A stretch of 64,000 nucleotides of DNA from Pithys albifrons albifrons (GCF_047495875.1 NC_092459.1:8808965-8872964); one strand, 5' to 3'; positions 10,521 through 23,065 are shown, numbered from the stretch's first letter. Numbers and translations: made by a program. The notes: generated by a model from the letters alone, not told the origin.

Positions 10521-13500
10521 GTAGTTTGCTACTGCCAAGAAGATAAATTCAAATGACAATCCTCTGTTGAGAGGTTTCCTTTGACTGACCTCAGATGCAA
10601 AGACCTACAACACAACTTGACTGAAGATACATCAAACTGAGTTTATTGCACTATAGGCTGCATTCTTAATTCCATGTATTTTCAAGTTATATTTCAGTAT
10701 TTGGATTTAAAGATTGGTATTAAGTGTATGCTGGTCTAAGGCACATATTTTTCTTCCTCTATATTTCTGGAACACAGGTTTTTTTCTATCTATGTTCAGA
10801 TATAACCTCACTAATAGTGAGGTGAAATGCAACTTCAAAAGGGAATTGTAAAAGTTTTTAAGAGCCCTTGTATAGGATGCCTGTCACTGCCAATAATTCA
10901 GCATTCACTTGTGTTCACAGCTTTATTAATAAAGTGAAACTCAGTTCAGTGTTATCCCTGAACAGTGCTGCTGGATCAGGATAGAAACACAGCCAATTCA
11001 AATGTTAACAACCAAAGGGGCTGTTTAGAGAAGAATATAAGGGCAGACTAAGCATGTACATTATGCCACACAATCTTGACACCTCCCAGCGTTTACAGGT
11101 TAAGGTCTGCCTGAAACAAAAGAGATTTCTCTATACATAGTAACTTAAGTGTATTTCTGCTTCATAAACTTGTCCAAATTTCAATCAAGTTCACAAAACT
11201 GCTAAATAAACCTTAAAAGCCATACCTACTTGGATTTCTATCTGCTGGATATAGGGTTCTTTGAGGACTGATAAGGAAAGAAGGAAAACATTGCAAATAG
11301 CTAACAGAGGTGTTACTTTCTTCCTGTCAGCTTATTATTTACCTCTAAATATTAAAGCTGAGATCAATCATCTTGCCTAGATGTGCAGAACAAGCTTTTG
11401 GACTCTGATCTTAAGTTTTCTCCTAATCTCTGACCTAGCCTTCATCTGCTTTTTCAGAACCAGGTCTAGTTTACTAAGGCAGATTCTCTTTTTCCCCTTT
11501 TTTAATTTTATTTATTTTTATTTTCCTTTTTCTTCTCTATTATTATTTAAAATATTTCCTCATTTCATCTTCTTTTGATTTATTCTCTAACTATGTGTGT
11601 GCAGTTACTTTTACTTTAAGAATCCCTTTCTAGAAAACCAAAAGCACAGAAAAGCCAATTTGTGTCAACAAGATGTAAATCAATGTAGTATTTGGCTTCA
11701 TTTCAAGGTACAAAATAGTCAATTACATGAAAAGTTGCTCAGTTCTAGATTCAATGCACAGAAGTCCTTCCTTGGAACACAATCAGGAAGCAGATCATGA
11801 CCAAACAGATTCACATTGTGGACTTAATCTCCCAAACATCCAAGGAGTTTTATCAATAATGGCTAAAACTGAGGATGAGAAAACATGATTCATACACATA
11901 ATGGCTTCTGTACTTTGGGATCTCCGTTGTGTCATTAACAGATTCTCAGAAGTGTGATTTTTAATTACCTCAAAAGGCAAGATATGCCAGCGCGTTACCC
12001 AATTCCCTCAGGCCAAATTGCTTTGACTGCAGCAGTGAATTTTCACTGACTCTGCTAAGCAGGATTCTGAGAGTGTGGCAGCTTCATCGGCTAATTAATA
12101 CTTGCCACTCCTGAACAAGGGTCCTCTTGAACTGATAAAGCTGCCAGACAGTAGTTGGAGGAAGTCCTGTGAAAGTCTTGTATAAACAAGAACTCATTGG
12201 AGCCATGTTAAAATTGTTTATTTCTGATATAATTTGAAGTGTCTGAAGCAGAAATTCTGCTTCTATATCCAAGATTCATTCAGTGAGATTCTCAGCTGTA
12301 TAGAAATATATTTTGAAGGGGTAGAAGCCACCTCTATTTTTCAGGCATACAGTCAATGGCAATGGCAATAAGCAAATTTTAAAAGCTAGCATGCTTCTAA
12401 AAACAAAAAAAAGCCCTAAATTGCTAGAATGCACCTGCATTTTGTACATGTTAAAATTTACTGAAAGCCAGATTGTTGCTGTACTGTCTTATACTGTATA
12501 ACTTATTTAGAAGTAGCTGTTGATCCTGGTTCAGTGAAAAGTAATTCTATTTAGAAAATCATTTACCTCTAGAGATGAGAATAACAGGTCCCTGTACAGC
12601 CTCGTTGTACTCTCAGGGTTAAGCCAAGGTCCAGCATCAATTTAACAGTCAAATGTCACTGCCTTTTCCAGATTATTATTTGCTTAGCAGAGAAGTACAT
12701 GTCAAAACTTAAAAAAAAAAAAGAAAAGGTCCTAAGGTCTCAAAATGAAAAGAGGAAAACAGAAATATTGTCAGTGGCTGTCAGTGGCTTTTTTTCCCTT
12801 TCAATAAATCAGGCTCTCCAGGAGCCTGGGCCTTTGCATCATTAACTGAATGACTAAGTAAAATCTAATTTGTAGTTGTGAAGCTGCTTTTCTCTCATTT
12901 GTAGATCTCCAAGTACATATTAAACACCCAAGTGCTATGTGTAAGAACACACAAGGTTTACAAATTATTGTTTTGAAGCTAGACCATTTTTAACTGTTTA
13001 GCTTCAAATGGAATATGAAACCTGAAACATCAGGAAGGCTGGAACATAAACCCAGGTGTACTTGAGAGAAATGAGGGTTGTCTTGTCTCTGTAAACTATT
13101 TTTTAACGGCCTGTAGCTTTGTGTGGATCACAGCTCATCATCAATCTAAGGACTCATCATAAATCTAAAGACATGGGCAAAGATTCAGGGTAGTTGTCAG
13201 AAAAAAAAAGTAACAGAAAGAAAAATTTACCTTCTAACTTATCCTGTATGTTTGCAAAGCCAACATTTAACCACATTGCACTGGGGGCAGTTTGTGTCCT
13301 GCTGGAGTCAAAGCTGTAAACTTCTGGGAAAAGGAGGATCGCAGTGTACCAGCTGAAGGACAGAACAGAGGGTGAATGCCTCTGCTGGCCTTTATGCCAG
13401 AGGGAGTTACCTTTACTCATGCTTTTTCCTCCCTTTCTATGCATCCTCCGTGGAGTATTAAATTCTGGTAGTAGCTCCATCAGGAGATTAATGATGTCTT

Positions 13501-16500
13501 TTTGCACAGATGCTCAAAATTATGGGTTGAATTGTGATTTAGACATTAATGTCTAATGTGCATGTGTTGAAATAATAGGGAAAGAAAAGATCACGGATAT
13601 TCATTAATGTTTCTTGGTTGCTCAGTAAGACTTCACTTATCACGAAGATCAAAAAACCCAACAAACCAGACAGAGTGTTTACCTTAGCTAGTAGTCACAA
13701 ATCAAATATCACCCCCTCAGCTGCAGAGCACACATGTTGCAATTAGCTACTAAGTCTTTGAGATTATATGCTTAGATCATTTAATGATAATGATTCTGAG
13801 GTAAACGACTTTGTCAGAGTAGATTTTGCTTTTGTAAAACATTAACTACACAATACCTCCCTGATTTAATAGTGTTTAAATTAACCATTTTTCTTCAGTC
13901 AAAGATGATCTGCTAAACTGCAATAGAATGTTTCAGAAAGAAGGAAATGAGTGATTCCAATTTTATTTTCTCTGAGCATTATTAGGAGGCTTATGATTCA
14001 AATTAAAGAATTATTTGACTTCAATTTTCAACAACGTAATTTTATGATAGCTAGAATTAATGATTGCCATTTTTAAAGCAAACAGGATAAAACCCTTGCA
14101 GTTGTCTTTAGCAAAGTTCTCTATCTTCTGCTTTAATAACTAAGCTAACATATAAGTAGGCCTGGCTCTTAAAACTTAGTGAAAAAGGGCAAGACGAACA
14201 ATGGGAAAATGAAGATACGCTGGCTCCAGCACCTTTTATGATGTCCCCAGAGAAACCAGAGGGATGAGAATACTTGGGTCCCCTTCTGAGACCCAAGTGG
14301 AAGGGTAGCAAAAGCCTGAGGAACAGATCAGGGATCTCCTGAGATGGAGAGATGTTATTATGGAAATTGTTACAATTGGCAGTTCAAACTGCAAGTGGAG
14401 ATGGACATCAGCAGTGGAAAACAGGATAGTTTAAGAAAAATCTACATATAATTAGGAGGGCATCAGAAAGCTAATGTGAGAAGCAGTGCTTAAAATAATT
14501 AATCATCAAGGTTTTGTCAGCATCCAGAATACACTAGGCATTTTCTACACAGGTAGGAATGCTCCTTTGCTTCTCAGAAAGGCTTAGTTTGAAAAAGCTG
14601 ACTAAAAGAACAGACCTAGGTGGTATTACACACATAGTTTAACTTGGATGGCTGCAATTCCTCAAAGCAGAATGTCCGGTGCTTTGAATTTATTGTATCA
14701 TGACAAATTTTTAATTTAAATGTTATGGTGAGAAAAGCAAAAATTAGAGTTCAATACATATCTGAAGCTGTATGAAGGGCTTTATCAAATCCTCATGTGA
14801 ATCATTGTTCTAAGTTTTGTCATTAAATGGGGCAAAATGCAATATAAAGCAAAGTTGCAGACTAAGTTTCCCTATGCTTCACAAACAATTTGACATGATG
14901 TGATTGAAATATTGAACATTCTTTAGGTAAAAAGAATCACTTCCCATCTTAGACTCATTAAGAAGTGTATTGCGATAAAACTTTAGACCTTGTGTGTCAC
15001 ATATCGATGGTCTCTGCTATTCCATCCTAATTACTTGATAGAACTGCACATAGAAATATTTCTGTCCCTTAACATACTCAGTTTAGTGCTGTCCTAAATG
15101 CAGTTCTGCTCCAAGACCTCATATCCAGTCCTATTCTTGTGGGTGTTTACTCTCTTTCAAATAGCACGAGGAAACTGTGAGGAGAATTATCTCTTCTCTC
15201 TGGTTATAGTTTCTTCACTCTTCAGTGAGTAAAATGTTCCACCAGGGCATCAAAATGAAAAATACTCAAGTTTCACCATCTAGTCTGAAGACACAATATT
15301 CAATACATTCAGCTATACCTTCATGGCCAGTTTTGCAATTATTCTTTTGGCAAGATATCTTCGAAGTATTGTGTGTGCACGAACAATCTTTGGTGCAATA
15401 TTTGGTACAATGCTGGCTCTAGAGAAAGAAATGAGTCGATAGCAGATGTTTACTGGTCTGTGGTGAAAACTCTTCCCTGTTTCTTGGTGGGTAACAAGAC
15501 TGTTCAGATACTCCCGCAGTATCCTAAACTTGAATCAGTAGTGAAAATGAGTCTAAAATTTGCATAATTTCTCAGAGTGGTATGCAATATCAAAGCTATA
15601 CATTATTTTAACTAAGGTGAGCTTAAAGAGGGGAATTTCAATGAAAATGCTTTTTTGTGAAATCTCCCTTCACTAGCATAGATGGGAATGCATTCTCAGA
15701 GCTTCTCACATCCAAGAAAGAACTTATAGTAACAATTAAAAAAGTTAAACTAGAAAGTTATTTAAAGGGATATGGAAGATAAAGGTTACATTAACTACTG
15801 TGAGGCAACAACATGTTTTATGTTCGTTATTCTTATGAAAAATTTTCAAACTCTCTTGCTTTGCTTCTTGTACATAACAGGACTCCCTCTCTCCTTCCTT
15901 TCCAAATCCTCCCAGTTTTTGAATCTCCCAGGTTTTGAAACAAATGATTCATTCTTATGATGAGCTAAATACAGAAGAGGGATATGCTGGTTGTATGTTA
16001 AGCAGTGCTCTTAAGTCACAGGGATCTAAGACCAGCCAGGTAGTATAGGGCAGAAATTTAGAATATTAGACCAATGACTGTTTTCTAAGGTGGTCACAAA
16101 TTTCAAGTATTAGAAGGCAAGAGTGTAGCTGTTCAGAGTAATCTACAATATTTTTTGGTACTTGTAATACAGAAAGAAGAACCATTCTTTCTTGTATCCC
16201 CATTAAATTCTTCCTGAGCATGAATTTGGTTTCAGTTTTTAATCAAGTCAGTTTGGGATGTAGTGTCCTATTGGCACATCAGTTTTGTGCTTTAGCAGTA
16301 CACAGTAGTTCCATATGCATTTTAAAAAGAAATGTTTAAGGTAAAAGCAGAAGTTGGCTACTGACTGACTTTTAGGAATAGTAAGTACTTTTGCCTTTGA
16401 ACAATAGTCTGGATGTCACTGAGATAATTTCACTGTCTGAGGGAATGACTGCCAAAGAATTTATAACAAGAATAAGCAGCAGAGGGAAGATCATAGGAAC

Positions 16501-18446
16501 AAATATGATCTTTCTTCTGCTATTATTACATTCTACCAGACCAAGAGAAGGAAAAATGGAAAATTATTAGGGGAATATCCTGGTCATTAAATATCAGCCT
16601 ACTGATATATTTCAAGCTCTTGTGACTTAATTTTCAATATATAATTTAAATTTCTCATTCAAAAGGGCAGATATGAGGCAGCAAATCAAGACAAGAAATT
16701 CAGAGTAAATCCAGAATGTGGAACAGTCCATATGAGCTCCAGTGTATGACCTCAGTTCTGCCTTCAGTTTCTAACCTTCCTTTCACATGTCCAGCCTTCA
16801 CTTGGCTCCCTACTTCCCTCCCTGTCCTGAGCTACAGCCCCTCCAAAGGACCTCTATTACTCTTGCCTCTCTGTTATTTCTAGCAATTTTGAAGTATTTT
16901 GCAGTCTACTGAAAAAGAATACTGGGCATTGAAAAGAAGTTTTGGAAAATATTAACATTTTGTGACAAAATCCTGCAAAACCATAGTGATTACTGCAGTG
17001 TTAAAGGAATGACTGAAACAGTAAAAAGGGATGGGTATTCTGAGTGAAGTTCTCTGAGGGAGATATGACAAATTAAATAGCATGGAGAAATTTCAAAGGC
17101 TAGTAAGTGACAGCAATTCTGACTATAAATAAAGAAAATCTTTTAGGATAAGTTAAGTAGATGGTTGCAGCAAGAAATATGGGGACAGGAAAATACTGTG
17201 AGCAGTTATTGAGCTGATCAATCTGAGTTATGAAATTTTGCTTTCAGGATACATTTTACTTAGGGCAGTAGTCTTGAAAGCCTCCAGATCTAGCCTAGCT
17301 ATATTTGAATGAATTGTGTGCAGTGCTGTGTATTTTTTCTTGTAGCATTAGACAGTGTTTTATATTTTGAAGCAAAGATCTTTAAAGCAAAGTTCATATC
17401 CAATGTTCCCCAGGCAAAATATTGCAAGTGGGACTATCTGAATTGCAGTTACCTAGGGATAAGGAATTAGTTTGAATTGGGGCTAACTAGGAAACTATAT
17501 TTTCATCTGTTTGCTCACCAAAGCAAGATTATAAAATGCATCCACATTTCTAAGTTACTTGGAATTATAAAATATCTGACATGGTACACAGCTGGCAGGG
17601 TTGTTCATTTCCCATCTTTCATCAGGACTTCATTTGTGCCTTCTAATACAGTTGCTAGGTGGGATTTTTTTTTATGAAGCGTCCTACACTGGAAAGATTT
17701 GATTTGATCTCTGTTTACAAGAAAATCATTAATTTGTATTTATGTAGGTGATGCTTCTTCTATTTTATAGAAAGCAATTGGATTTCTACAAGAATATTCT
17801 TGGAGTGATTTATAAAACATGTAGGAAGTTGGCATTTATTATGATCTATCTGCAAAATTTGTCTACAAATTAAGTTGTGCTACCAATCTGTCTACTTCAT
17901 TAGTACTGGTATATTTTGAATCCTAATATCAATGTAGAACAAGTACTTTAGCCTTCCACTGTGATGTAGTCTAAATAGTCAGGGGAAAACTGATGACAGT
18001 TTTCCTTATATGCAGAGGGACTATTTCACAGTAATTGACAATATTTTTTACAGTAGAAGATGAAAGTATTTTATTACTTACCTGTGATGCATCGGTTAGA
18101 GCTGAAACCAAAATTACCTCTGCATTTTTCTTCCTGTTTTTAATTAAAAGCAATAAATGCAGATAGGTAATGTTCAGAATTAATCAGGATTTTTGTGTTT
18201 TAAAATAATAGTTTTGTGAAAGAAATGAAGTATCAGATATTGCTTTTTGGACAACAGTGTGTTTCTGAAGCATCAGAATTTTTAAAAAGATAAAGGAGAG
18301 AGAAAGAAAATAATTTTCAATGCCCAGAAATCTAACAAAATTGGGAGAGATTCTAAACCTATTGTATGCCACTTCTATAGATTTCTGGAAGAGAAATAAA
18401 CATGACTGCACTGATCTTCTCTGCAGTCTTGGGTCTCTTGGTGTAC
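10521..18446. other. Long unannotated AT-rich stretch
   Basis: About 7.9 kb with no gene, RNA gene or transposon I can identify. Small items: an A-rich run at 12709-12728; a tandem 10-mer gtcagtggct around 12770-12790; a diverged tandem pair of about 19 bp at 13136-13171 (catcaatctaagga / catcataaatctaaaga). A 116-codon minus-strand frame at 13157-13507 contains a possible exon with good splice-like edges (Part 2). The segment around 12010-12110 looks constrained in style (homeobox-like TAATTA, low repeat content), but this cannot be shown here. Confidence 0.55.
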
Positions 18447-18451
18447 GGAAT
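18447..18451. repeat. 5-bp TSD (ggaat), left of LTR B1
   Basis: ggaat immediately precedes the TG of the LTR and is repeated at 19080-19084 directly after its terminal CA. A 5-bp duplication fits ERVL-type or some ERV1-type integrases. It shows that this LTR marks its own integration event. Confidence 0.9.
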
Positions 18452-19079
18452 TGTCCTAGTTCAGCAGGAGGGACCAGCTAACCCTGTGTGGGGGTGATCA
18501 AAGTTGTGTATTCTACCCACTCTATTCATTCCCCAAGGACAATGGACCATTAGCAGCAGCTGCCCAGGGAGCCATTATCACCTTCACACTCAGCCCGAGG
18601 GGGGCGGAGCTGCTAATGGGCCATCAACAGTTCAACACCCTCTGGCTCCCAGAGTGAATCACCCATTGTGTGAGTCCCCGCCCAGGGGGAGGGACTGGGT
18701 GCTCCCTGAGGGTACATAAGTGGTGGGTAAGAAGACCTCGGGAACTTCTCGTTGGATCCAGAGCAGCAGCAGGACCTTGACAGGAGGAGATCACTGCTCT
18801 TGCCCAGACCACAGCCCTCGTCTGCACCAACAGGTTTTTCTTTTCCTTTTGCTCTGGACTTGGGGGAACCACAGGGGTCTCAGCACAAGGGCAAACAAAC
18901 CCCCTTGGGTTTGTGCCCCAGGACACTGGGTTATACTGCTGGGTTTTGTGAGTTGAAAGCAATTTCCTTTTGTGTCAGTGTTGTTATTGTAATATTATTA
19001 TTAAATTTTAGCTCTGACTTATAATCTCTCTCTCATGGTGAGTTCATTTCCCCTGCTGGTTCACCTTTAAACCAGCACA
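18452..19079 (+). mobile_element. ERV solo LTR, family B, copy 1 (plus)
   Basis: 628 bp, starting tgtcctagttcagcagg and ending accagcaca, flanked by perfect ggaat TSDs. U3-like features include a GC box (ggggcggagc, 18601-18610) and a degenerate TATA-like ggtacataag (18711-18720). ATTAAA at 19000-19005 is the likely polyadenylation signal. By eye it differs from the copy at 27412-28039 at about 25 positions (about 96% identity), mostly transitions. No primer-binding site, polypurine tract or internal genes flank it, so it is a solo LTR left by recombination between the two LTRs of a provirus. The overlapping 70-112-codon frames in this interval come from the LTR's high GC content and are not genes. 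Confidence 0.93.
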
Positions 19080-19084
19080 GGAAT
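19080..19084. repeat. 5-bp TSD (ggaat), right of LTR B1
   Basis: Second copy of ggaat directly after the terminal CA. It closes the insertion footprint. Confidence 0.9.
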
Positions 19085-20740
19085 CAAACTGGATTCCACA
19101 GAAACTGCACCACATGGATAAATGGGTGTAGAACTAGAGCTGTGTGTGATCCTCCAATAAAAAGGCTACTAAACAATGGAGGCATAGCCATGTAGGATCA
19201 CAGTGGCAATTAGGGTATACCGTATGGGAAACATCTCTTACAAGGATGGTACACTAAGTAAGAAGGAGGCAAAATTGACCTTTGCTACATGTAATATAAT
19301 TTTGCTTGGATTTAATGATTTTAGGTCCTTCACCTGGACCTACCGCAGAGCACTCAGTCTCTGCTTTTTCTCATGGCTTATATTGCCTATAACTCCCCAC
19401 ATGTGGATATGCTTGTGAAAATAGCAAACTGTTGCAAAGCAGTCAGAAAAATATGTTATATTGCTTTCTGAACTAATTTTACTGCACAGAACAAATACAA
19501 TTCAGAGGCTTCATAACAGATACAGCAGAAGAAAAAGCAGCTCATGATGGCTAATTATTTACTATTATAAAAACAACTTCCAAAGACAACCTGTAATGTG
19601 CTATAGAATAACTTTTTAATGATCTAGCTATGCCTTACTGAGAATAATTAGGTGATCCTTTGGTTTAATTGAAGCATTTAGGCACTGTTCTGAACCTTGA
19701 AGGTAAACGTGAAAGTTCATACATTCAGCACTCTGCCTGTCCACCTACCTGTGCAAAGGACAGGAAAACACTATCATCCTAAGTATGATTTGAGAGGTAA
19801 TTTTTGCTAGGTGCAGACAAAAGCATTACAAAAATAAAGCAATTTTCAGTATCAAATGGAAAAGATAATCCATAGTAAATATAAAGTTAGTGAAAGAATT
19901 TCTGCAATGGAGTGGAACATGTTAGTCATGATGTAATAAAAAGTTTAAAAATTATTAGTTATTTCATGATGCTTTATTGCTGTGGAGCAGAATTTCTCCA
20001 TTTTCCTCCTTGTACTTATCCTAGATTATATCCACTGACAATTTTGCTCCTATTTCAGAATTAGGTTAAAAACCATTTATTGTGAAATAATCACTGTATC
20101 TTTTTTCTATTTGCAAAGACAACATGATACAGTTATGCTTTTTCTTGCACTGGAGATTTCTGCAGTTTATAAAACATAACCAAATGCAAAAGTTTTCAAC
20201 ATCTAGAGGATCCACACTCAAATAAATCCTTATTTGTAAGAGAAGTGCTATCACTTTTTAGAAAGTTTCTTTAATGGACAAGAAGTTTCCTTTCAACATT
20301 TTCTTCTAAGGGAAGTGAACAATTATAAGGTATGTCTGAAATAAATAAAACAGAAAATCCTGATACTTGTAGTGGATTATGTCTGTATGCATCAGAAGTG
20401 TCTGAACAGTGCCAGGACCTACTCTGTAGCCCTGAAGCATTGTCTGAATACATCTATATTATTTTACAATCTTAATCTTTGAATTAAGGTAGAGGAGTCA
20501 AACTGCCTCCTGCAAATAATCCCAAATCACCACTGCTGCCTGCATGACTTTGCTTCCTGTTCTGTGCAGATATTTTTTAGTGAGCTTACAGCTGTACGAG
20601 CTGGTGCACAGGATGCCTGCACCTGGGAAGACCTGGGATCTGAGCTGACATCTGGGTAGGGGACCCATGGTCTGGGCATGGATACTGGATAGACTTAAAG
20701 TTCCTTCTAATACTTAAGAAATCTCTACAAAGAGCCTTCA
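19085..20740. other. Unannotated AT-rich DNA
   Basis: No gene or clear repeat. The last 150 bp (about 20590-20740) rise in GC and end with wording that vaguely recalls a CR1 3'UTR (ggatagacttaaagttcctt), too weak to call. They lead into the GC-rich mosaic. Confidence 0.5.
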
Positions 20741-21385
20741 CGTCTGCTGAGTGAGGTTTTCCTTTTGGAGCAAGTCCACAGATGAAGTGGGTGGAGGCTC
20801 AGTGACAAAGGCTACAGTCAATTCATCACATGTTGCTTCTGCTGCTGCTCAGGGCCAGGAGTCTTTCCTCTGTTCCAGTGTGGGGGCCCTCCCATGGGAG
20901 ACAGTTCTCTACATGTTTCTCCAGTGTGCGTCCTTCCCACAGGCTAGAGTTCCTCACCAACTGTTCCAGCATGGGTCCCTTTCCACAGGGTGTAGTCCTT
21001 CAGGCACAGGCAGTTCCAAAGCGACTCCTTCACAGGGTCAGAAGTCCTACCAAGACACCTGCTCTAGTGTGGGCTCCTCTCTCCATAAGTCTGCAGGTCC
21101 TGCCAGGACCCTGCTCCAGCACAGGCTTCTCACAGCATCCCAGCCTTTTTTGGGCACCTTCCTGCTCTGTGTGTTTCCTCCCTGGACTGCGGATGGATCT
21201 CTGCTCCCTCATAGACTTCCATGGGCTGCGGGGTCACAGCTGCCTCACTAAGGTCTGCACCAGGGGCTGAAAGGAAAACTCAGATTCAGCTCCTGGAACA
21301 CCTCCTGCCCCTCCTGCACTGACCTTGGTGTCTGCAGAGTTGCTCTTCTCGCATATTCTCACTGCTTTCTTCTCTGACTGCAATT
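20741..21385. mobile_element. GC-rich ERV-derived block with degenerate tandem repeat
   Basis: GC-rich, CpG-poor sequence sharply different from its surroundings. It contains about six degenerate units of 45-51 bp, each keyed by a tgttccagtgtgggtcc-like core (near 20871, 20916, 20962, 21011, 21059 and 21109). It then runs into tgcactgaccttggtgtctg and a block ending gactgcaattacc. I recognise this order from LTR or internal sequence of endogenous retroviruses in bird genomes, but cannot name the family or be sure of orientation. Two overlapping plus-strand frames (166 and 146 codons) cross it. Their composition (Ser/Pro/Cys/Gln/Leu-rich, repeat-derived) and lack of any domain argue against a gene. 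Confidence 0.6.
20871..21160. repeat. Degenerate 45-51-bp tandem repeat
   Basis: Successive cores begin near 20871, 20916, 20962, 21011, 21059 and 21109, spaced about 45, 46, 49, 48 and 50 bp. Each has the form C-TG-TCCAG-TGGG-TCC followed by CCACAGG-like and GTCCT-like words. The repeat sits inside the ERV-like block and explains the long open frames over it. Confidence 0.65.
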
Positions 21386-21480
21386 ACCTGTGGGTCCTGG
21401 CAGAATGCAAGCTGAACATGAGTCAGCAGGGAGCCCTCACAGTGACACAGGACAACAGTACAGGAGGTAGCTTTTGCAGG
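21386..21480 (+). mobile_element. CR1 ORF2 scrap (plus)
   Basis: The plus-strand translation around 21394-21445 reads LWVLAECKLNMSQQGALT. This matches the conserved LGVLVDNKLNMSQQ segment of the CR1 reverse-transcriptase ORF just before the C-terminal part. The DNA words gggtcctggcag and aagctgaacatgagtcagca are CR1-like. The piece is under 100 bp and abuts, without visible target duplication, the GC-rich ERV-like block on its left, so it is a nested insertion or a chimeric junction. Confidence 0.75.
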
Positions 21481-21544
21481 TGTCACGTTAAAGGGAGGGG
21501 TGGAGACAGAAATGGAAAGATTTCTAGGTTTAACTATATTAATT

Positions 21545-21800
21545 AAAAGTTATTAGCTGTAAGTGCTTCCAGACAACAGTCTCCAACACTATCTGTCGAC
21601 TTAACAGACAGCACACAGGTTGGAAGGGGTTCTGACCTCTGATCTGAAGCCACACTTCAGCCAGGGAGAAATTATTAGCAATAAGCGCCTCCAGAAACCT
21701 TAGAGCCTTATGAAACCAACACTGCCTAACCACACGGCCAGCACACAGGTCAGAAGGACTTCTAACCCCTGCTATTGAGGCAACACTTAATAGCAACAAA
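21545..21800. repeat. Diverged tandem duplication, about 125-bp unit
   Basis: Two adjacent units share attattagc.aataagcgcctccag, a caacact block, acagcacacaggt.gga, a ggttctgacc / acttctaacc block, and a terminal acacttc-like end. Unit 1 is about 21545-21665 and unit 2 about 21670-21795. Divergence is high, so the duplication is old. It lies at the 3' side of the putative minus-strand LTR described next and may be an internal U5 duplication of it. Confidence 0.65.
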
Positions 21801-22640
21801 AGAAAAGACCTTTTCTCACGATAGCTCCCGAAATAACATTTATTAATACAGGTATGTGACAATGACTGTATGGGTTACTTAGTCGGTGATAACATTTAGG
21901 ATTGTACAAAATACCCCCAACACACATTGCAAGGGCCACCCCAGCAGTATACCACTCCTATAGCAAACTTAACTAACAGAAGATTACTAAACAGAAACAC
22001 AACAGTTCAACACCACCAGTAAACACACTCAATAACCCAAAAGAAAAGCAACAGGAAAAATACAGCTGCTTCCCATTGACATGCATACACCCAGTGAGCT
22101 ATAGCAAATTATAATTAATAAGTTATAAGAAAGTAAAGTAAGAATTCAGTTGCTTACCCCTGCAATGCTGATGGAATGGGGGAGACAGGGTAGTTCTTAA
22201 GCTGTCCTCCCAGAAGTGGAAAGTTTTTCTCCCCAGGTTGCAGTTAAACTGCACTTCTTTTTATGTCTTTTTTTTTTCTTCTTCTGGTGGTTGTGTGGCT
22301 AATAGTCAATCTGTTGGGGGGTGATGGTGATGCAGATGCCTGAGGCAGGGTGGGCCCTTGAGCAGTCATAGAAGATATCACAAAGGAAGGCTGTGCTATT
22401 TTTTAACACTCCATCCTTTGTTAATCTTATCAGTTTGCCTGGCTTTTTTCTTCTGCGGGAAGCACCCCTCCAGGGGGCTGAGGTGTCTCCCTCAACCCAT
22501 CAGGCCTTATCAGCTCATCACCCCACAGCAGGATTGGAGCCAGATCAGGCAAAGCTTCTATTCCTCCGTGTTTGAAAATTAGGGGCCACACTTGTAGTGC
22601 TGTGTCCTGCTTTGAGCAGAAATAAAGTATACACATACTG
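21545..22640 (-). mobile_element. Putative ERV LTR-like element (minus)
   Basis: On the minus strand this interval has a TATA-like acataaaaagaag (about 22259-22271) and, about 420 bp downstream, a polyadenylation signal AATAAA (plus-strand tttatt at 21839-21844). A tandem-duplicated segment follows. Base composition, the A/C-rich plus strand at 21890-22080, and its position next to ERV-like DNA fit an old LTR. I could not place TG/CA ends or target duplications and do not recognise the family. It could instead be an unrelated non-coding repeat. Confidence 0.35.
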
Positions 22641-22680
22641 AAGTGGTTCCAACAGAGCCCATCAGTCCAAGGCCTAAACC

Positions 22681-22860
22681 TATGGGGAAAAGCTGAGGTA
22701 GTTGATCTTATTTAGCCTTTAGAAAGCTCAGGGGGAATCTTGCGCTCTTTACGACTTCCTAAAGGATGGAAGAAGGTGAAACGAGACTCTTCCTGAAGGT
22801 ACACAGTAAAAGCACAGGAGTCAATGAACACAAATGGCAGCAAAGGAGTGATATAGAAAA
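22681..22860 (+). mobile_element. Old CR1-like fragment (plus)
   Basis: The sense order tatggggaaaagctgaggta, a block around tagcctttagaaagctcag, and gggggaatcttgcgctcttt followed by acgacttcctaaagg parallels the CR1 segment that encodes the ORF2 C-terminus (consensus style: gacctcattgcgctctacaactacctgaaa). It is well diverged with a broken frame. Similarity may continue faintly to about 23065. Confidence 0.7.
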
Positions 22861-23065
22861 AAATATTTATGTTGAAGGTAGTAGAACTCCAGAGCAGAGA
22901 GGCTTAGAGAGGATCAAGAGGCTCCATTCCAGTAAACATTCCAAGCTTGACTAGGAAAGACATCCAGCAACTTGATCCCATTTTGAACTTCCCCTTGGAT
23001 TCAGAAGGGACATTGGACAAGATGGCCTGCAAAGAGGCCTTTAAACCCAAATTGTTCCAAGTTTA

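Noticed and set aside
18624..18962. 112-codon minus-strand ORF (and its counterpart at 27584-27832)
   Set aside because: It recurs because the LTR recurs; it is inside solo LTRs.
20751..21251. 166-codon ORF as a protein-coding gene
   Set aside because: It lies over a GC-rich degenerate tandem repeat, overlaps another open frame, and shows no domain; it is repeat-derived.
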